Origin: Bradyrhizobium sp. Y36
GTDB lineage: Bacteria; Pseudomonadota; Alphaproteobacteria; Rhizobiales; Xanthobacteraceae
Direction: 5' to 3'
Assembly (NCBI RefSeq): GCF_002531575.1
Contig: NZ_NWTI01000023.1
Coordinates: forward strand, 53,965 to 117,964
DNA: 64,000 nt
A program made the position numbers and the translations under genes. Shown here piece by piece: positions 33,468 through 42,227 of this stretch (position 1 is its first letter; each line of letters opens with the position of its first letter). The notes under the pieces are model-generated. The model saw only the letters and a list, made by a program, of their open reading frames with translations. It was not told the origin of the DNA and made no database searches.

Positions 33468-34886
33468 TTACGACCTTTGGTAGTCGTCTTCAATCCGGAT
33501 GATGTCGTCTTCCCCGAGATAGCTTCCGGTCTGGACCTCGATCAGTTCCAGCATGATTTTACCGGGGTTCTCCATCCGGTGGACGGCGCCCATCGGAATG
33601 TAGATCGACTCGTTCTCGTGCACCGTCTTCACGGTCTCGTTGACGGTAACGCGGGCCGCGCCGCGGACCACGATCCAGTGCTCGGCGCGATGGTGGTGCT
33701 TCTGCAGCGACAGGCGCCCGCCCGGCTTCACCACGATGCGCTTGACCTGGTGGCGCTCGCCATTGTCGACGGACTGGTAGCTGCCCCAGGGCCGATGCAC
33801 CTTGAGATGCTCCTCAGTGACCTTCGGCGCGACCGCCTTCAGCTTGGTAACGAGGCGCTTCAGCCCGTTGGCATCCTTCTGGCGCGAGACCAGCACCGCA
33901 TCCGCGGTTGCGACCACGACCAGGTCATCGACGCCTTCGAGTGCAACCAGTGCCTGATCGGTGGTGACGTTGCAATTGCGGGAATCCTCGAACACCGCGG
34001 CGCCGTGCGACGCATTGCCTTGCGCGTCCTTCTCGGACAACTCCCACACCGCGTGCCACGAGCCCACGTCGGACCAGCCGCAGGACACCGGCACCACCGC
34101 CGCACGCGCGGTCTTCTCCATCACGGCATAGTCGATCGAGATCGCCTTGGCCGCGCCGAACGCCTCCGGCTCCAGCGTGACGAAGCCGAGATCGCGGCCG
34201 GCATTGTTGACGGCGTTGGTGACGGCCTCGACGCTTGCCGCATCGACCTTGCGATATTCGTCGAGCAGCAGGCTCGCCGGAAACATGAAGTTGCCGCTGT
34301 TCCAGAGATAGCCCGAATTGACGTAGTCCGAGGCCTTCACCGCGTCGGGCTTCTCGACGAAGCGCGCGACCGCATGCACCTCGCCGGAGATCACCTCGCC
34401 CGGATTGATGTAGCCGTATTCGGTCGCGGGCCGCTCCGGCTTGACGCCGAAGGTGACGATGCGCCCGGTGATCGCGGCGCTGAGGCCCTCGCGGCAGGCG
34501 GCGACGAAAGCGGCGTTGTCCTGCACGACGTGGTCGGCGGCGAGCGCGAGCACGATGGCTTCGCTGGCGCGGTTCTGCGCGAACACCGCACCGGCGGCGA
34601 TCGCAGGCCCGGAATCGCGGCGCATCGGCTCGAGGATCACGTCGGCCTCGATGCCGATCTCGGCGAGCTGCTCCAGCACCATGAAGCGATAGGACGCGTT
34701 GGTGATGACGATCGGCCGGTCGAACAGGGCGGGATCGGAAACCCGCAGCAGCGTGTCCTGGAAGGTCGAGCGCGTGCCGAACAGCGGCAGGAACTGTTTT
34801 GGCCGTACCTCGCGCGAAGCCGGCCACAGCCGCGTGCCGGCGCCGCCGCACATGATCAGGGGGATTATGCGTTTGTCCATCGTCAT
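33468..34886 (-). CDS. manC: Mannose-1-phosphate guanylyltransferase / mannose-6-phosphate isomerase
   Basis: 472 residues from the ATG at 34886 with AAGG at 6 nt. The N-terminal domain (residues 1-290) is a type II GMP with PLIMCGGAGTRLWPASREVRPKQFLPLFG (nucleotide-binding) and SIDYAVMEKT; residues 345-472 are the cupin isomerase with HRPWGSYQSVDNGERHQVKRI and LSLQKHHHRAEHWIVV (metal His residues). It makes GDP-mannose, needed by the LpcC-like mannosyltransferase at 47411. It starts 1 nt after the epimerase gene ends; both form an operon. Confidence 0.9.
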   Translation of the reverse strand: MTMDKRIIPLIMCGGAGTRLWPASREVRPKQFLPLFGTRSTFQDTLLRVSDPALFDRPIVITNASYRFMVLEQLAEIGIEADVILEPMRRDSGPAIAAGAVFAQNRASEAIVLALAADHVVQDNAAFVAACREGLSAAITGRIVTFGVKPERPATEYGYINPGEVISGEVHAVARFVEKPDAVKASDYVNSGYLWNSGNFMFPASLLLDEYRKVDAASVEAVTNAVNNAGRDLGFVTLEPEAFGAAKAISIDYAVMEKTARAAVVPVSCGWSDVGSWHAVWELSEKDAQGNASHGAAVFEDSRNCNVTTDQALVALEGVDDLVVVATADAVLVSRQKDANGLKRLVTKLKAVAPKVTEEHLKVHRPWGSYQSVDNGERHQVKRIVVKPGGRLSLQKHHHRAEHWIVVRGAARVTVNETVKTVHENESIYIPMGAVHRMENPGKIMLELIEVQTGSYLGEDDIIRIEDDYQRS

Positions 34887-34887
34887 C

Positions 34888-35877
34888 TCAAACCTTGAAG
34901 TAGTCCCGATACCAGGTGACAAATTTATGGACCCCATGCTCGATCGGCGTTGACGGTGCAAAGCCGGTGTCGCGCATCAAATCCTCGACATCCGCGAACG
35001 TTTCCAGCACATCTCCCGGCTGCATCGGCAGCAATTCTTTGATCGCCGTCCGGCCCAGCTCCCGCTCCAGAAGACCGACGACGTGCATCAGTTCCTCAGG
35101 ATGGTGATTGCCGACATTGTAGAGCTTAAACGGCGCATTTGCGGCAGCCGGATCGTCCGCGGGCACAAGATCGATCAGCTTGGATACTACACGCGTAACA
35201 TCATCAACATAGGTGAAGTCGCGGCGCATTTTGCCATGGTTAAACAGCCGGATCGGCTTGCCCGCCATGATCGCGTTCACGAACAGAAACATGGCCATAT
35301 CGGGCCGGCCCCATGGCCCGTAAATGGTAAAGAAGCGCAGGCCCGTGACCGGCAGGCGGTAGAGATGGCTGTAGGACTGCGCCATCACCTCGTTCGCCTT
35401 CTTGGTCGCGGCGTAGAAGCTGACGGGATGATCGGTCCGGTCCGCAACCGCAAATGGCATTTTTGTGTTGGCGCCATAAACGGAGGATGACGACGCATAG
35501 ACAAGATGACGACAGCGATTGTTGCGGCAGCCCTCGAGCACGTTGAGAAAGCCGACCAGATTGGAATCGGCGTAAGCGTGCGGCTGCTCGATCGAGTAGC
35601 GCACGCCGGCCTGCGCCGCCAGATGCACGACTTGCGTGAAACGATGCCGCGCAAACAGCGCCGCGATCGCCTCGCGGTCGGCGAGATCGGCCTCGACGAA
35701 GGAGAAACGGGAATCGTTCTGCAACAGCGCCAGACGCGCCCGTTTCAACGCCGGATCATAATAGCTGTTGAGATTGTCGAGCCCGACGACAGACCGGCCT
35801 TCGCCCAGGAGCTGTCGGGCGACGTGAAAACCGATGAAGCCGGCGGCTCCCGTGACCAAAATCGCCTGATCCGTCAT
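34888..35877 (-). CDS. UDP-glucuronate 4-epimerase-like SDR
   Basis: 329 residues from the ATG at 35877 with AGGGAACAGG upstream. Extended SDR features: NAD loop GAAGFIG (residues 9-15), HLAAQAGVRYSIEQPHAYADSN, catalytic Ser/Tyr/Lys region SSSSVYG and FYAATKKANEVMA, and the GLRFFTIYGPWGRPDMA block diagnostic of UDP-GlcA 4-epimerases (LpsL, Cap1J). It would supply UDP-galacturonic acid for LPS or exopolysaccharide. The longer frame upstream is not protein-like. First gene of the operon with manC. Confidence 0.85.
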   Translation of the reverse strand: MTDQAILVTGAAGFIGFHVARQLLGEGRSVVGLDNLNSYYDPALKRARLALLQNDSRFSFVEADLADREAIAALFARHRFTQVVHLAAQAGVRYSIEQPHAYADSNLVGFLNVLEGCRNNRCRHLVYASSSSVYGANTKMPFAVADRTDHPVSFYAATKKANEVMAQSYSHLYRLPVTGLRFFTIYGPWGRPDMAMFLFVNAIMAGKPIRLFNHGKMRRDFTYVDDVTRVVSKLIDLVPADDPAAANAPFKLYNVGNHHPEELMHVVGLLERELGRTAIKELLPMQPGDVLETFADVEDLMRDTGFAPSTPIEHGVHKFVTWYRDYFKV

Positions 35878-36084
35878 CCTGTTCCCTGGATTTCTAGCCA
35901 GATCCTGTTTAGCCACGCCGTCGAGGCGGTCGCAATAGGTCCCCTGTCTCGCTGGCAAGTCCTTCTTGACGACCTTAACGACGGCTATTGCAAGATCGGC
36001 GCCAAAACCATACCAAAGCGGCCGAATTCGGCGCCTCGCGTCGGGTTGCCTCAAATCATCGCAAACCGAGCTCAAGCGGGCGAG

Positions 36085-37044
36085 ATGCGCCGAATTCTGC
36101 TGTCGACGGCCAAAATCCTGATTTCCGTAGCGCTGCTCTACCTGGCACTGCGCAAGGTCGACCTGACCGAGCTGCTGTCGCGCTTCACCGTGACCAGTCT
36201 GTTCTGGATTGGCCTCGCGATCGCGATCACGTTCCTGCAGATCTTCGTCGGCGTGCTGCGCTGGCGCGAGATCAGCGCCGTCTGCGGTGCGCCGCTCGAG
36301 CTCGGCCGGGCCATGCGCTACAACGTGATCGGCTCCTTCTTCAACCAGACCTTGCCGTCGGCGATCGGCGGCGATGCAGTCCGGTTGTGGCTCGTCGCGC
36401 GCGCCGGGGCCGGCTGGCGTGCGGCCACCTACTCGATCTTCGTCGACCGCGCGATCGGCCTGATCGCGCTCGCGGTTCTCATCGTGGCGAGCCTGCCCTG
36501 GAGCTACACCCTCATCACCGACGCGCACGGCCGCTCGGCGCTGCTGCTCGTCGACCTCCTGGCGCTCGCCGGCGGCGTCGGCTTCTTGATCTTCGGCGCG
36601 CTGCAATGGCGCTGGCTGAAGACCTGGTGGGCCACCCATCACCTTCACGCCTGCGCGGTGATCGCGAACCGCGTGATCTTCAGCCGCAGCCGCGGACCTA
36701 CCATCGCCATCCTCTCCATCCTCGTTCACGTGCTGGCCGTCGTCATCGCCTGGTGCGTGGTGCAGTCGATTGCGGCCCCGGTTCGCTTCAGCGACGTCTT
36801 CCTGCTCGTGCCGCCGGTGATGCTGATCACGATGATGCCGATCTCCATCGCCGGCTGGGGTGTGCGTGAGGCCACGATGGGCCTGGCATTCGGCTTCGCC
36901 GGACTTGCCACCAATGAAGGCGTCAACGTTTCGCTGCTGTACGGCGCCGTGTTCTTCATCGTCGGCGCGTTCGGCGGCCTGGTCTGGATCCTCAGCGCGG
37001 AGAAGGCCGCGCAAGGAGCGGCTCCGATCGGGGTGCCGGAGTGA
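36085..37044 (+). CDS. Lysylphosphatidylglycerol synthase-type transmembrane (UPF0104) protein
   Basis: 319 residues from the ATG at 36085 with about eight hydrophobic segments. Conserved blocks include GVLRWREISAVCGAPLELGRAMRYNVIGSFFNQTLPSAIGGDAVRLWL and PISIAGWGVREATMGLAFG. These are the AglD/MprF-like membrane domain without the synthetase domain. It overlaps the WecA-like gene by 4 nt (GTGA), which ties it to polysaccharide synthesis; a role in lipid-carrier handling is inferred. An upstream in-frame extension is not conserved-looking. Confidence 0.82.
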   Translation: MRRILLSTAKILISVALLYLALRKVDLTELLSRFTVTSLFWIGLAIAITFLQIFVGVLRWREISAVCGAPLELGRAMRYNVIGSFFNQTLPSAIGGDAVRLWLVARAGAGWRAATYSIFVDRAIGLIALAVLIVASLPWSYTLITDAHGRSALLLVDLLALAGGVGFLIFGALQWRWLKTWWATHHLHACAVIANRVIFSRSRGPTIAILSILVHVLAVVIAWCVVQSIAAPVRFSDVFLLVPPVMLITMMPISIAGWGVREATMGLAFGFAGLATNEGVNVSLLYGAVFFIVGAFGGLVWILSAEKAAQGAAPIGVPE

Positions 37045-38075
37045 CGACGTCCGTCTCGGGTCCGGACCTTGCGGCCGGACCGGTGCTGCTCGCGCTCCTG
37101 CCGGCCGTGCTGGCTGCACTGATCTCCGCCTGCATCACCCGGCTGAGCATGCCGCTGCTGCAACGTTACGCGCTGGCGCGCCCGAACGCGCGCTCGTCGC
37201 ACAAGATCCCGACCCCGCAAGGTGCAGGCATCGCGGTCATCGCCGCCACCCTGCTGGTCGCTGGGCCCTGGGCGGCGTGGGCCAGCGGCGCAATTCCCCT
37301 GCCTCTGATCGGCTCGGCCCTCGTGATCGCCCTGGTCGGACTTGTCGATGACATCAGGCCCCTGCCGGTCCTGGTCCGCCTGGTGTTGCAGGCGGCAGCC
37401 GTGGCCGCCGTCGTCTTCACGGCGCCGGAGGGTGCGCGCATCGTGCCCGCGCTGCCGCTCGCGCTGGAGCGCGGCCTCATTCTGCTCGCCGGAATCTGGT
37501 TCGTGAACCTCGTCAACTTCATGGACGGGCTCGACCTGATGACGGTAGCAGAGGTGGTGCCCGTGACGGCTGCGCTCGGACTGCTCGGCTGGTTTGGCGA
37601 ACTCTCGTCGTCTGCCGGACTGCTCGCCGCGGCCCTGTGCGGGGCCATGCTCGGCTTTGCGCCGTTCAACCGTCCGGCCGCAAAGGTCTTCCTCGGCGAT
37701 GTCGGTAGCCTGCCGATCGGTCTTCTGCTCGGCTGGTGCCTGCTGGAGCTCGCCTGGCACGGACATCCCGCCGCGGCGCTGCTGCTGCCGGGCTATTACC
37801 TTGCGGATTCCACCATCACGCTGTTCCGGCGCGTCATCAGGCGCGAGCCGTTCTGGGCGGCCCACCGCACCCATTTCTATCAGCGCGCAACTGACCATGG
37901 GTTCACGGTCCCGCGGGTGATCGGCGAGGTGTTCACGCTCAATCTCGTGCTGGCTTTGCTCGCTTTCGTCACCGTGCGCGCCGGCTCGACGGCGATCACG
38001 ATCCTGTCCTTGCTCGCAGGCGCGATCGCGGTCGCTTTCGTGCTGCGGCGCTTCTCCCGCGCTCAGGCGTCCTGA
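37041..38075 (+). CDS. Undecaprenyl-phosphate sugar-1-phosphate transferase, WecA/WbpL-like
   Basis: 344 residues, GTG start overlapping the previous gene by 4 nt. Polytopic polyprenyl-phosphate HexNAc-1-P transferase with the catalytic Asp pair in GLVDDIRPLP, NFMDGLDLM, KVFLGDVGSLPIG and the loop HRTHFYQRA. It should start a lipid-linked glycan by moving a sugar-1-phosphate to undecaprenyl phosphate. WbpL and R. etli WreU are the nearest functional types, the latter using QuiNAc. It overlaps the convergent reductase gene by 13 nt. Confidence 0.88.
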   Translation: MTTSVSGPDLAAGPVLLALLPAVLAALISACITRLSMPLLQRYALARPNARSSHKIPTPQGAGIAVIAATLLVAGPWAAWASGAIPLPLIGSALVIALVGLVDDIRPLPVLVRLVLQAAAVAAVVFTAPEGARIVPALPLALERGLILLAGIWFVNLVNFMDGLDLMTVAEVVPVTAALGLLGWFGELSSSAGLLAAALCGAMLGFAPFNRPAAKVFLGDVGSLPIGLLLGWCLLELAWHGHPAAALLLPGYYLADSTITLFRRVIRREPFWAAHRTHFYQRATDHGFTVPRVIGEVFTLNLVLALLAFVTVRAGSTAITILSLLAGAIAVAFVLRRFSRAQAS

Positions 38076-39010
38076 GCCGCCAGCGCCAGCCGCAACCCCT
38101 CGTCGAGCGAGACCTGCGGCTGCCAGCCGGTCGCCATCGCCTTGGAGATGTCGAGCTCGAGCGAGCCGACCAGGCTGTCATACGTATCCTGCCGGCCCAA
38201 AGCGCCGAGCAGCGTGCCGAGCACGCTCGGCGGCACGCTGAACATCCGCAGCCTCTTGCCGGACGCCTCGGCCAGACGGGTGACGAATTCCGGCGTCGAG
38301 ACCTGCTCCCTGTCGGCCACGAGGAAGATCTCGAAATTGCTGGCGGGATCGGGGTGCCCCAGCCGGTGCAGGATGAACGACGCCAGGTTCTGCACGGCCA
38401 GGAAGGCGCGCTGATTGCGGATCGCGGCAAAGGGCAACGGCAGGCCGAGATTGACCGCGCGCGTCAGCAGCACGAAATTGCCCTTGGCGCCCGCGCCATA
38501 GACCAGCGGCGGCCGGACCGCCGAGATCTTCATGTCGCTGTCGCGCGCCAGCGTTCTCAAGCCGGCTTCGGCCGCCGCCTTGGACATGCCGTAGAGGCCG
38601 CGCGGCGTCAGGACGTCGTTCTCGCTGAAGGGCGCCCGGCCCTCGTTGCTGCGGCCGTGCACGAGCACGGTGCTGACGAAGATGAACTGACGCACGCCGG
38701 CAGCGGCCGCGCAGCGCGCCAGATGCAGCGTCCCGGCGATGTTGACGTTGCGGTAGAGCTGGACCGCATGCTCCTCGTTCTTGTGATGCACGCGCGCGGC
38801 GAGATGGACGACCGCGTCGGCGCCGTCCAGCGCAGCCCCCCAATCGGTCTCGGGACCGATCGTCTCGATCACGACCTCGTCGTCGCCCCCTTCCGGGTTG
38901 CGGACCGCGCGGCGAACCGACCATCCCCCGCGCGCGAGCGCCGGCACGACATGACGCCCGACGAACCCGCTCGCTCCCGTCACCAGCACGACCGGTTTGT
39001 TCTCGCTCAT
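38063..39010 (-). CDS. NAD-dependent epimerase/dehydratase, WbpV/WreQ-like 4-reductase
   Basis: 315 residues from the ATG at 39010. Extended SDR with GASGFVG near the N-terminus, HLAARVHHKNE, FVSTVLVHGRSNEGRAPFSE and YGMSKAAAEAGLR (catalytic Tyr/Lys). KISAVRPPLVYGAGAKGNF is typical of the WbpV/WreQ group that reduces UDP-4-keto-6-deoxy-HexNAc to UDP-QuiNAc or UDP-FucNAc. It overlaps the GT4 gene by 4 nt (ATGA) and ends the minus-strand operon with the GT4 and the WbpM-like dehydratase. Confidence 0.82.
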   Translation of the reverse strand: MSENKPVVLVTGASGFVGRHVVPALARGGWSVRRAVRNPEGGDDEVVIETIGPETDWGAALDGADAVVHLAARVHHKNEEHAVQLYRNVNIAGTLHLARCAAAAGVRQFIFVSTVLVHGRSNEGRAPFSENDVLTPRGLYGMSKAAAEAGLRTLARDSDMKISAVRPPLVYGAGAKGNFVLLTRAVNLGLPLPFAAIRNQRAFLAVQNLASFILHRLGHPDPASNFEIFLVADREQVSTPEFVTRLAEASGKRLRMFSVPPSVLGTLLGALGRQDTYDSLVGSLELDISKAMATGWQPQVSLDEGLRLALAAQDA

Positions 39011-40227
39011 CGTGGCTCCGACAGGTCCGCGTTGCGCAACAATTCGTCGACCAGCGCCGCATAGGCGTTCATCGCGGTCGCCCTGTCGAAGCGCGCGGCC
39101 GTCTTCACAGCGCGCGCCGCGACGCTGCCGTCGTGGCAACGAGACGCCGTGCGGATCGCCGCGGCGAGCTGATCGGCGCGGCCCGGCGTCACGACCCAGC
39201 CGAGCCCGTTCTCGACGACGGTCAAGGCGGCCTCGGCCTCCGGCTCGGACACCAGCACCACCGGACGGCCGACCGCCAGCAGATTGTAGAACCGGCTCGG
39301 CACCGACACTCCCGCAACGTCCTTCCGGTATGGAATGATCCAGAGATCGGCCGACGACAGAAACGCCTCGAGCTCGGAATCCTCGACCCGTCCGACAAAG
39401 GAGACATTGGAGAGGTTCGCTGCCGCCTGCAACTGCTTCAGCCGTTCGAAACCGATGCCCCAGCCCGACAGCTGGAAGTGAAAGTCCGTCTCGTCCTGCA
39501 GCAGGCGCGCCGCCTCGAACACGATCTCCGGGTCATGGGTGAAGCCGAGATTGCCCGAGAGGCCGACGATGAAGCGCGCGGTGACACTCTTGCGGAACGG
39601 ATTGTCCGGCGTGACCGGCCGCGGCGCGGGCACGAGCGTTGCCCAGTTCGGAATAAAGCGGATCTTGCTCCGCGTCATGCCGGAATAGCTCAGCAGCGGC
39701 CGCTCCGCGTCGCGGCCGATGGTGATGACGGCATTGAGCGCGCGGAACATCAGGCTGTTGGCGGCCCGCATCGTCCGCGTCACCAGCGAGCCGGGCTTGA
39801 GCAGGCCCGCCATCACCAGAACGTCGGGAAACAGGTCGTGCATGATCAGCGCCGAGCGCGCGCCCCTCAACCTCGCCGCCGCCGCCACCGCGTAGGGCAG
39901 CATGAACGGCGCGGTGACCGTGAGCACGACGTCCCCTCGCTTCAACTGCCGCATCAATGCGAAGAACGTGCGCGCCACGAACATGAGTTCCGACACAGCG
40001 CGCCGCACCAGCGCCGCCTTGCCCGAAATGCGGTTCTTGATCGCAACCACGCGCGGCTTGCCCGGACCGGTCTGCGAGGGCGGCAACGCGCCCGGCCATC
40101 CCGAGAGCACGACGACCTCGTGCTCGCCGGCGAGACGACAGGCAATCTCGGCCATGATCGCCGCCGTCGTGCTGGTATCCGGCGGATAATGCTGGCTGGC
40201 GACGACGATCTTGCCCAAAGGCTGCAT
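39007..40227 (-). CDS. Glycosyltransferase family 4 protein, WbuB-like
   Basis: 406 residues from the ATG at 40227. The N-terminus KIVVASQHYPPDTSTTAAIMAEIACRL and MHDLFPDVLVMAGLLKPG are typical of the WbuB-like GT4 group; the C-terminal domain has FIVGLSGNLGFTHDPEIVFEAA and the E-x7-E region VPSRFYNLLAVGRPVVLVSEPEAE. It probably adds the second sugar to the lipid-linked QuiNAc/FucNAc. It starts 2 nt after the WbpM-like gene ends and overlaps the reductase gene by 4 nt. Confidence 0.85.
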   Translation of the reverse strand: MQPLGKIVVASQHYPPDTSTTAAIMAEIACRLAGEHEVVVLSGWPGALPPSQTGPGKPRVVAIKNRISGKAALVRRAVSELMFVARTFFALMRQLKRGDVVLTVTAPFMLPYAVAAAARLRGARSALIMHDLFPDVLVMAGLLKPGSLVTRTMRAANSLMFRALNAVITIGRDAERPLLSYSGMTRSKIRFIPNWATLVPAPRPVTPDNPFRKSVTARFIVGLSGNLGFTHDPEIVFEAARLLQDETDFHFQLSGWGIGFERLKQLQAAANLSNVSFVGRVEDSELEAFLSSADLWIIPYRKDVAGVSVPSRFYNLLAVGRPVVLVSEPEAEAALTVVENGLGWVVTPGRADQLAAAIRTASRCHDGSVAARAVKTAARFDRATAMNAYAALVDELLRNADLSEPR

Positions 40228-40229
40228 GG

Positions 40230-42143
40230 TCAGGCCGCGGTCGACCCGAATTCGGGCACCGCATCCTTCAGGATGGTCCTGATGGTGGCGCGATCGTCGC
40301 GCGCGATCGCCTGCTCCAGCGCCCCGATCCATTTGCGCAGCGTCTGCATCGGCGGCTCGTTCGGCTGCGCCGCCATGATGCCGGCAACGCCGATCTCGCG
40401 GGTCGGCTCCTCGGAGGCGAACAGGATCTCGTGCAGGCGTTCGCCCGGCCGCATGCCGGTGAACACGATCTCGATGTCGTAGCCGGGTTGTAGACCGGAG
40501 AGGCGGATCATGCGCTCGGCGAGATCGACGATCTTCACCGGCTGGCCCATGTTGAGCACGTAGACCGAGACGTCGGCACGCTGCGTTCCGAGCGCATGCG
40601 TGGCCGCAGTGATGACGAGATCGCAGGCTTCGCGGATGGTCATGAAGTAGCGGACCATGTCGGGATGCGTCACCGTGACCGGGCCGCCGGCCTCGATCTG
40701 CGCCTTGAATTTCGGGACCACCGAGCCGTTCGAGGCCAGAACGTTGCCGAACCGGACCGAGATCAGGCGCATCGGCGGCTTGGCGCCGTGCGTCCCGGAA
40801 GCGAGGTCGTGATCCAGCGCCTGGCAGTACATCTCGGCAAAACGCTTGGTCAGGCCGAGCATCGACACCGGCTCGATCGCCTTGTCGGTCGAAATCATCA
40901 CCATGGCCTCGGCGCCGGCGGCAACGGCGGCATCCGCCACGTTGATGGAGCCGAAGATATTGGTCTTGACGCCCTCGCTCCAGTCACGTTCGAGGATCGG
41001 CACGTGCTTGAGGGCGGCGGCGTGGAACACGATGTCCGGCCTGAATTCCATCATCAGTCGCGTGATGCGCTCGCGGTCGCGGATGTCGGCAATCCGCCCT
41101 TCGATCTCGGCGGACGCGCCCCGCGCGGCGAGCGCTTCGGTGATCGCGTAGAGCGCCGGCTCCGAGTTCTCCACGATCAGGAGCCGCGCAGCGCCGAAGG
41201 CGACGACGCGCTCGCAGATCTCGGAACCGATCGAGCCGCCGCCGCCGGTGACGATCACCGCCTTGCCGTTGATCAGCTCCTCCAGGCGGCCATAGTCGAT
41301 CGTCTCGCTCGGCCGCAGCAGGAGGTCCTCGACCGCGACGGCCGTGAGCCGCGGCGTATCGCCGCTCTCCAGCGAAGGCATCCGGTTGACGATCACGCCC
41401 AACTTGCGCGCCCGCATCAGGATCGATTCCGGGTGCGCTTCCGGCTCGAATGCCGACGGCGTCATGACGAGGCGTGCGATCGCCTTGTTGCGCTTGGCGA
41501 AGTCGGCGATGACGTCCTCGATGTCGTCGATGCCGCCCAGCACCGGCACATTGCGGATGAACTGACCGCGATCCGAGCTCGACGGCGACAGCACGCCGAC
41601 CGGCCAGATGCGCTTGATCGCCCCGCTCTCGATGCCGCGCAGCAGCACTTCGGCATCCGCAGCGCGGCCGATCAGCAGCGTCGGCGCGGCATCCCCGCCT
41701 CTCGCATGACGCCGCACCCGCGTATAGCGGAAGTAGCGGTAGGCCATGCGCAGCGCGCTGAGAAAGGAGATCTCGAGAAACCAATAGAGGACGATCGTCA
41801 CCTTGCCGAGGAAGAAGGCGCCGCGGACGTTGGGGGCGACGAAGATGTAGTCGAGCACCAGCAGGGCGACCGTCAGCACGGTCGCGACGCGGATGATGTT
41901 CAGCGCGTCAGGCAGCGAGATGAAGCGCCATTTCGTCGTGGTCAGGTTGAAGATGAAGAACACGACCACGCTGAAGGCGAGGAAGTAGGGCAGAAGCTGG
42001 AACAGCAGCGGCAAGCGATCGAAGAAGCCTTCGCCGCCCTCGAATCGCAGATAAAAGGCGGCAAAAAGCGCCGCCGTGGTCGCCAGCAGGTCGTGAAGCG
42101 CGATCAGGAAATTGCGCAAGGTGAGATGCGAAAGACGCGTCAT
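40230..42143 (-). CDS. WbpM/CapD-like nucleoside-diphosphate-sugar 4,6-dehydratase
   Basis: 637 residues. Residues 1-140 hold four membrane helices, 150-270 a CoA-binding-like domain (APTLLIGRAADAEVLLRG), and 295-600 the SDR catalytic domain with VIVTGGGGSIGSEI, FHAAALKHVP, MISTDKAIEPVSMLGLTKRFAE and RFGNVLASNGSVVP. In WbpM the position of the usual catalytic Tyr is Met; here it is Leu (LGLTK), if I align the motif correctly. It should make UDP-4-keto-6-deoxy-GlcNAc for the reductase at 38063. First gene of the three-gene minus operon. Confidence 0.88.
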   Translation of the reverse strand: MTRLSHLTLRNFLIALHDLLATTAALFAAFYLRFEGGEGFFDRLPLLFQLLPYFLAFSVVVFFIFNLTTTKWRFISLPDALNIIRVATVLTVALLVLDYIFVAPNVRGAFFLGKVTIVLYWFLEISFLSALRMAYRYFRYTRVRRHARGGDAAPTLLIGRAADAEVLLRGIESGAIKRIWPVGVLSPSSSDRGQFIRNVPVLGGIDDIEDVIADFAKRNKAIARLVMTPSAFEPEAHPESILMRARKLGVIVNRMPSLESGDTPRLTAVAVEDLLLRPSETIDYGRLEELINGKAVIVTGGGGSIGSEICERVVAFGAARLLIVENSEPALYAITEALAARGASAEIEGRIADIRDRERITRLMMEFRPDIVFHAAALKHVPILERDWSEGVKTNIFGSINVADAAVAAGAEAMVMISTDKAIEPVSMLGLTKRFAEMYCQALDHDLASGTHGAKPPMRLISVRFGNVLASNGSVVPKFKAQIEAGGPVTVTHPDMVRYFMTIREACDLVITAATHALGTQRADVSVYVLNMGQPVKIVDLAERMIRLSGLQPGYDIEIVFTGMRPGERLHEILFASEEPTREIGVAGIMAAQPNEPPMQTLRKWIGALEQAIARDDRATIRTILKDAVPEFGSTAA

Positions 42144-42227
42144 CCGCCGACCGATGAAAACCCAGTTAGATGCAACCTGACCGCGCTGATAGCCCATCTG
42201 GACCAGACTTGCCAGCCGCGCGGCCGC

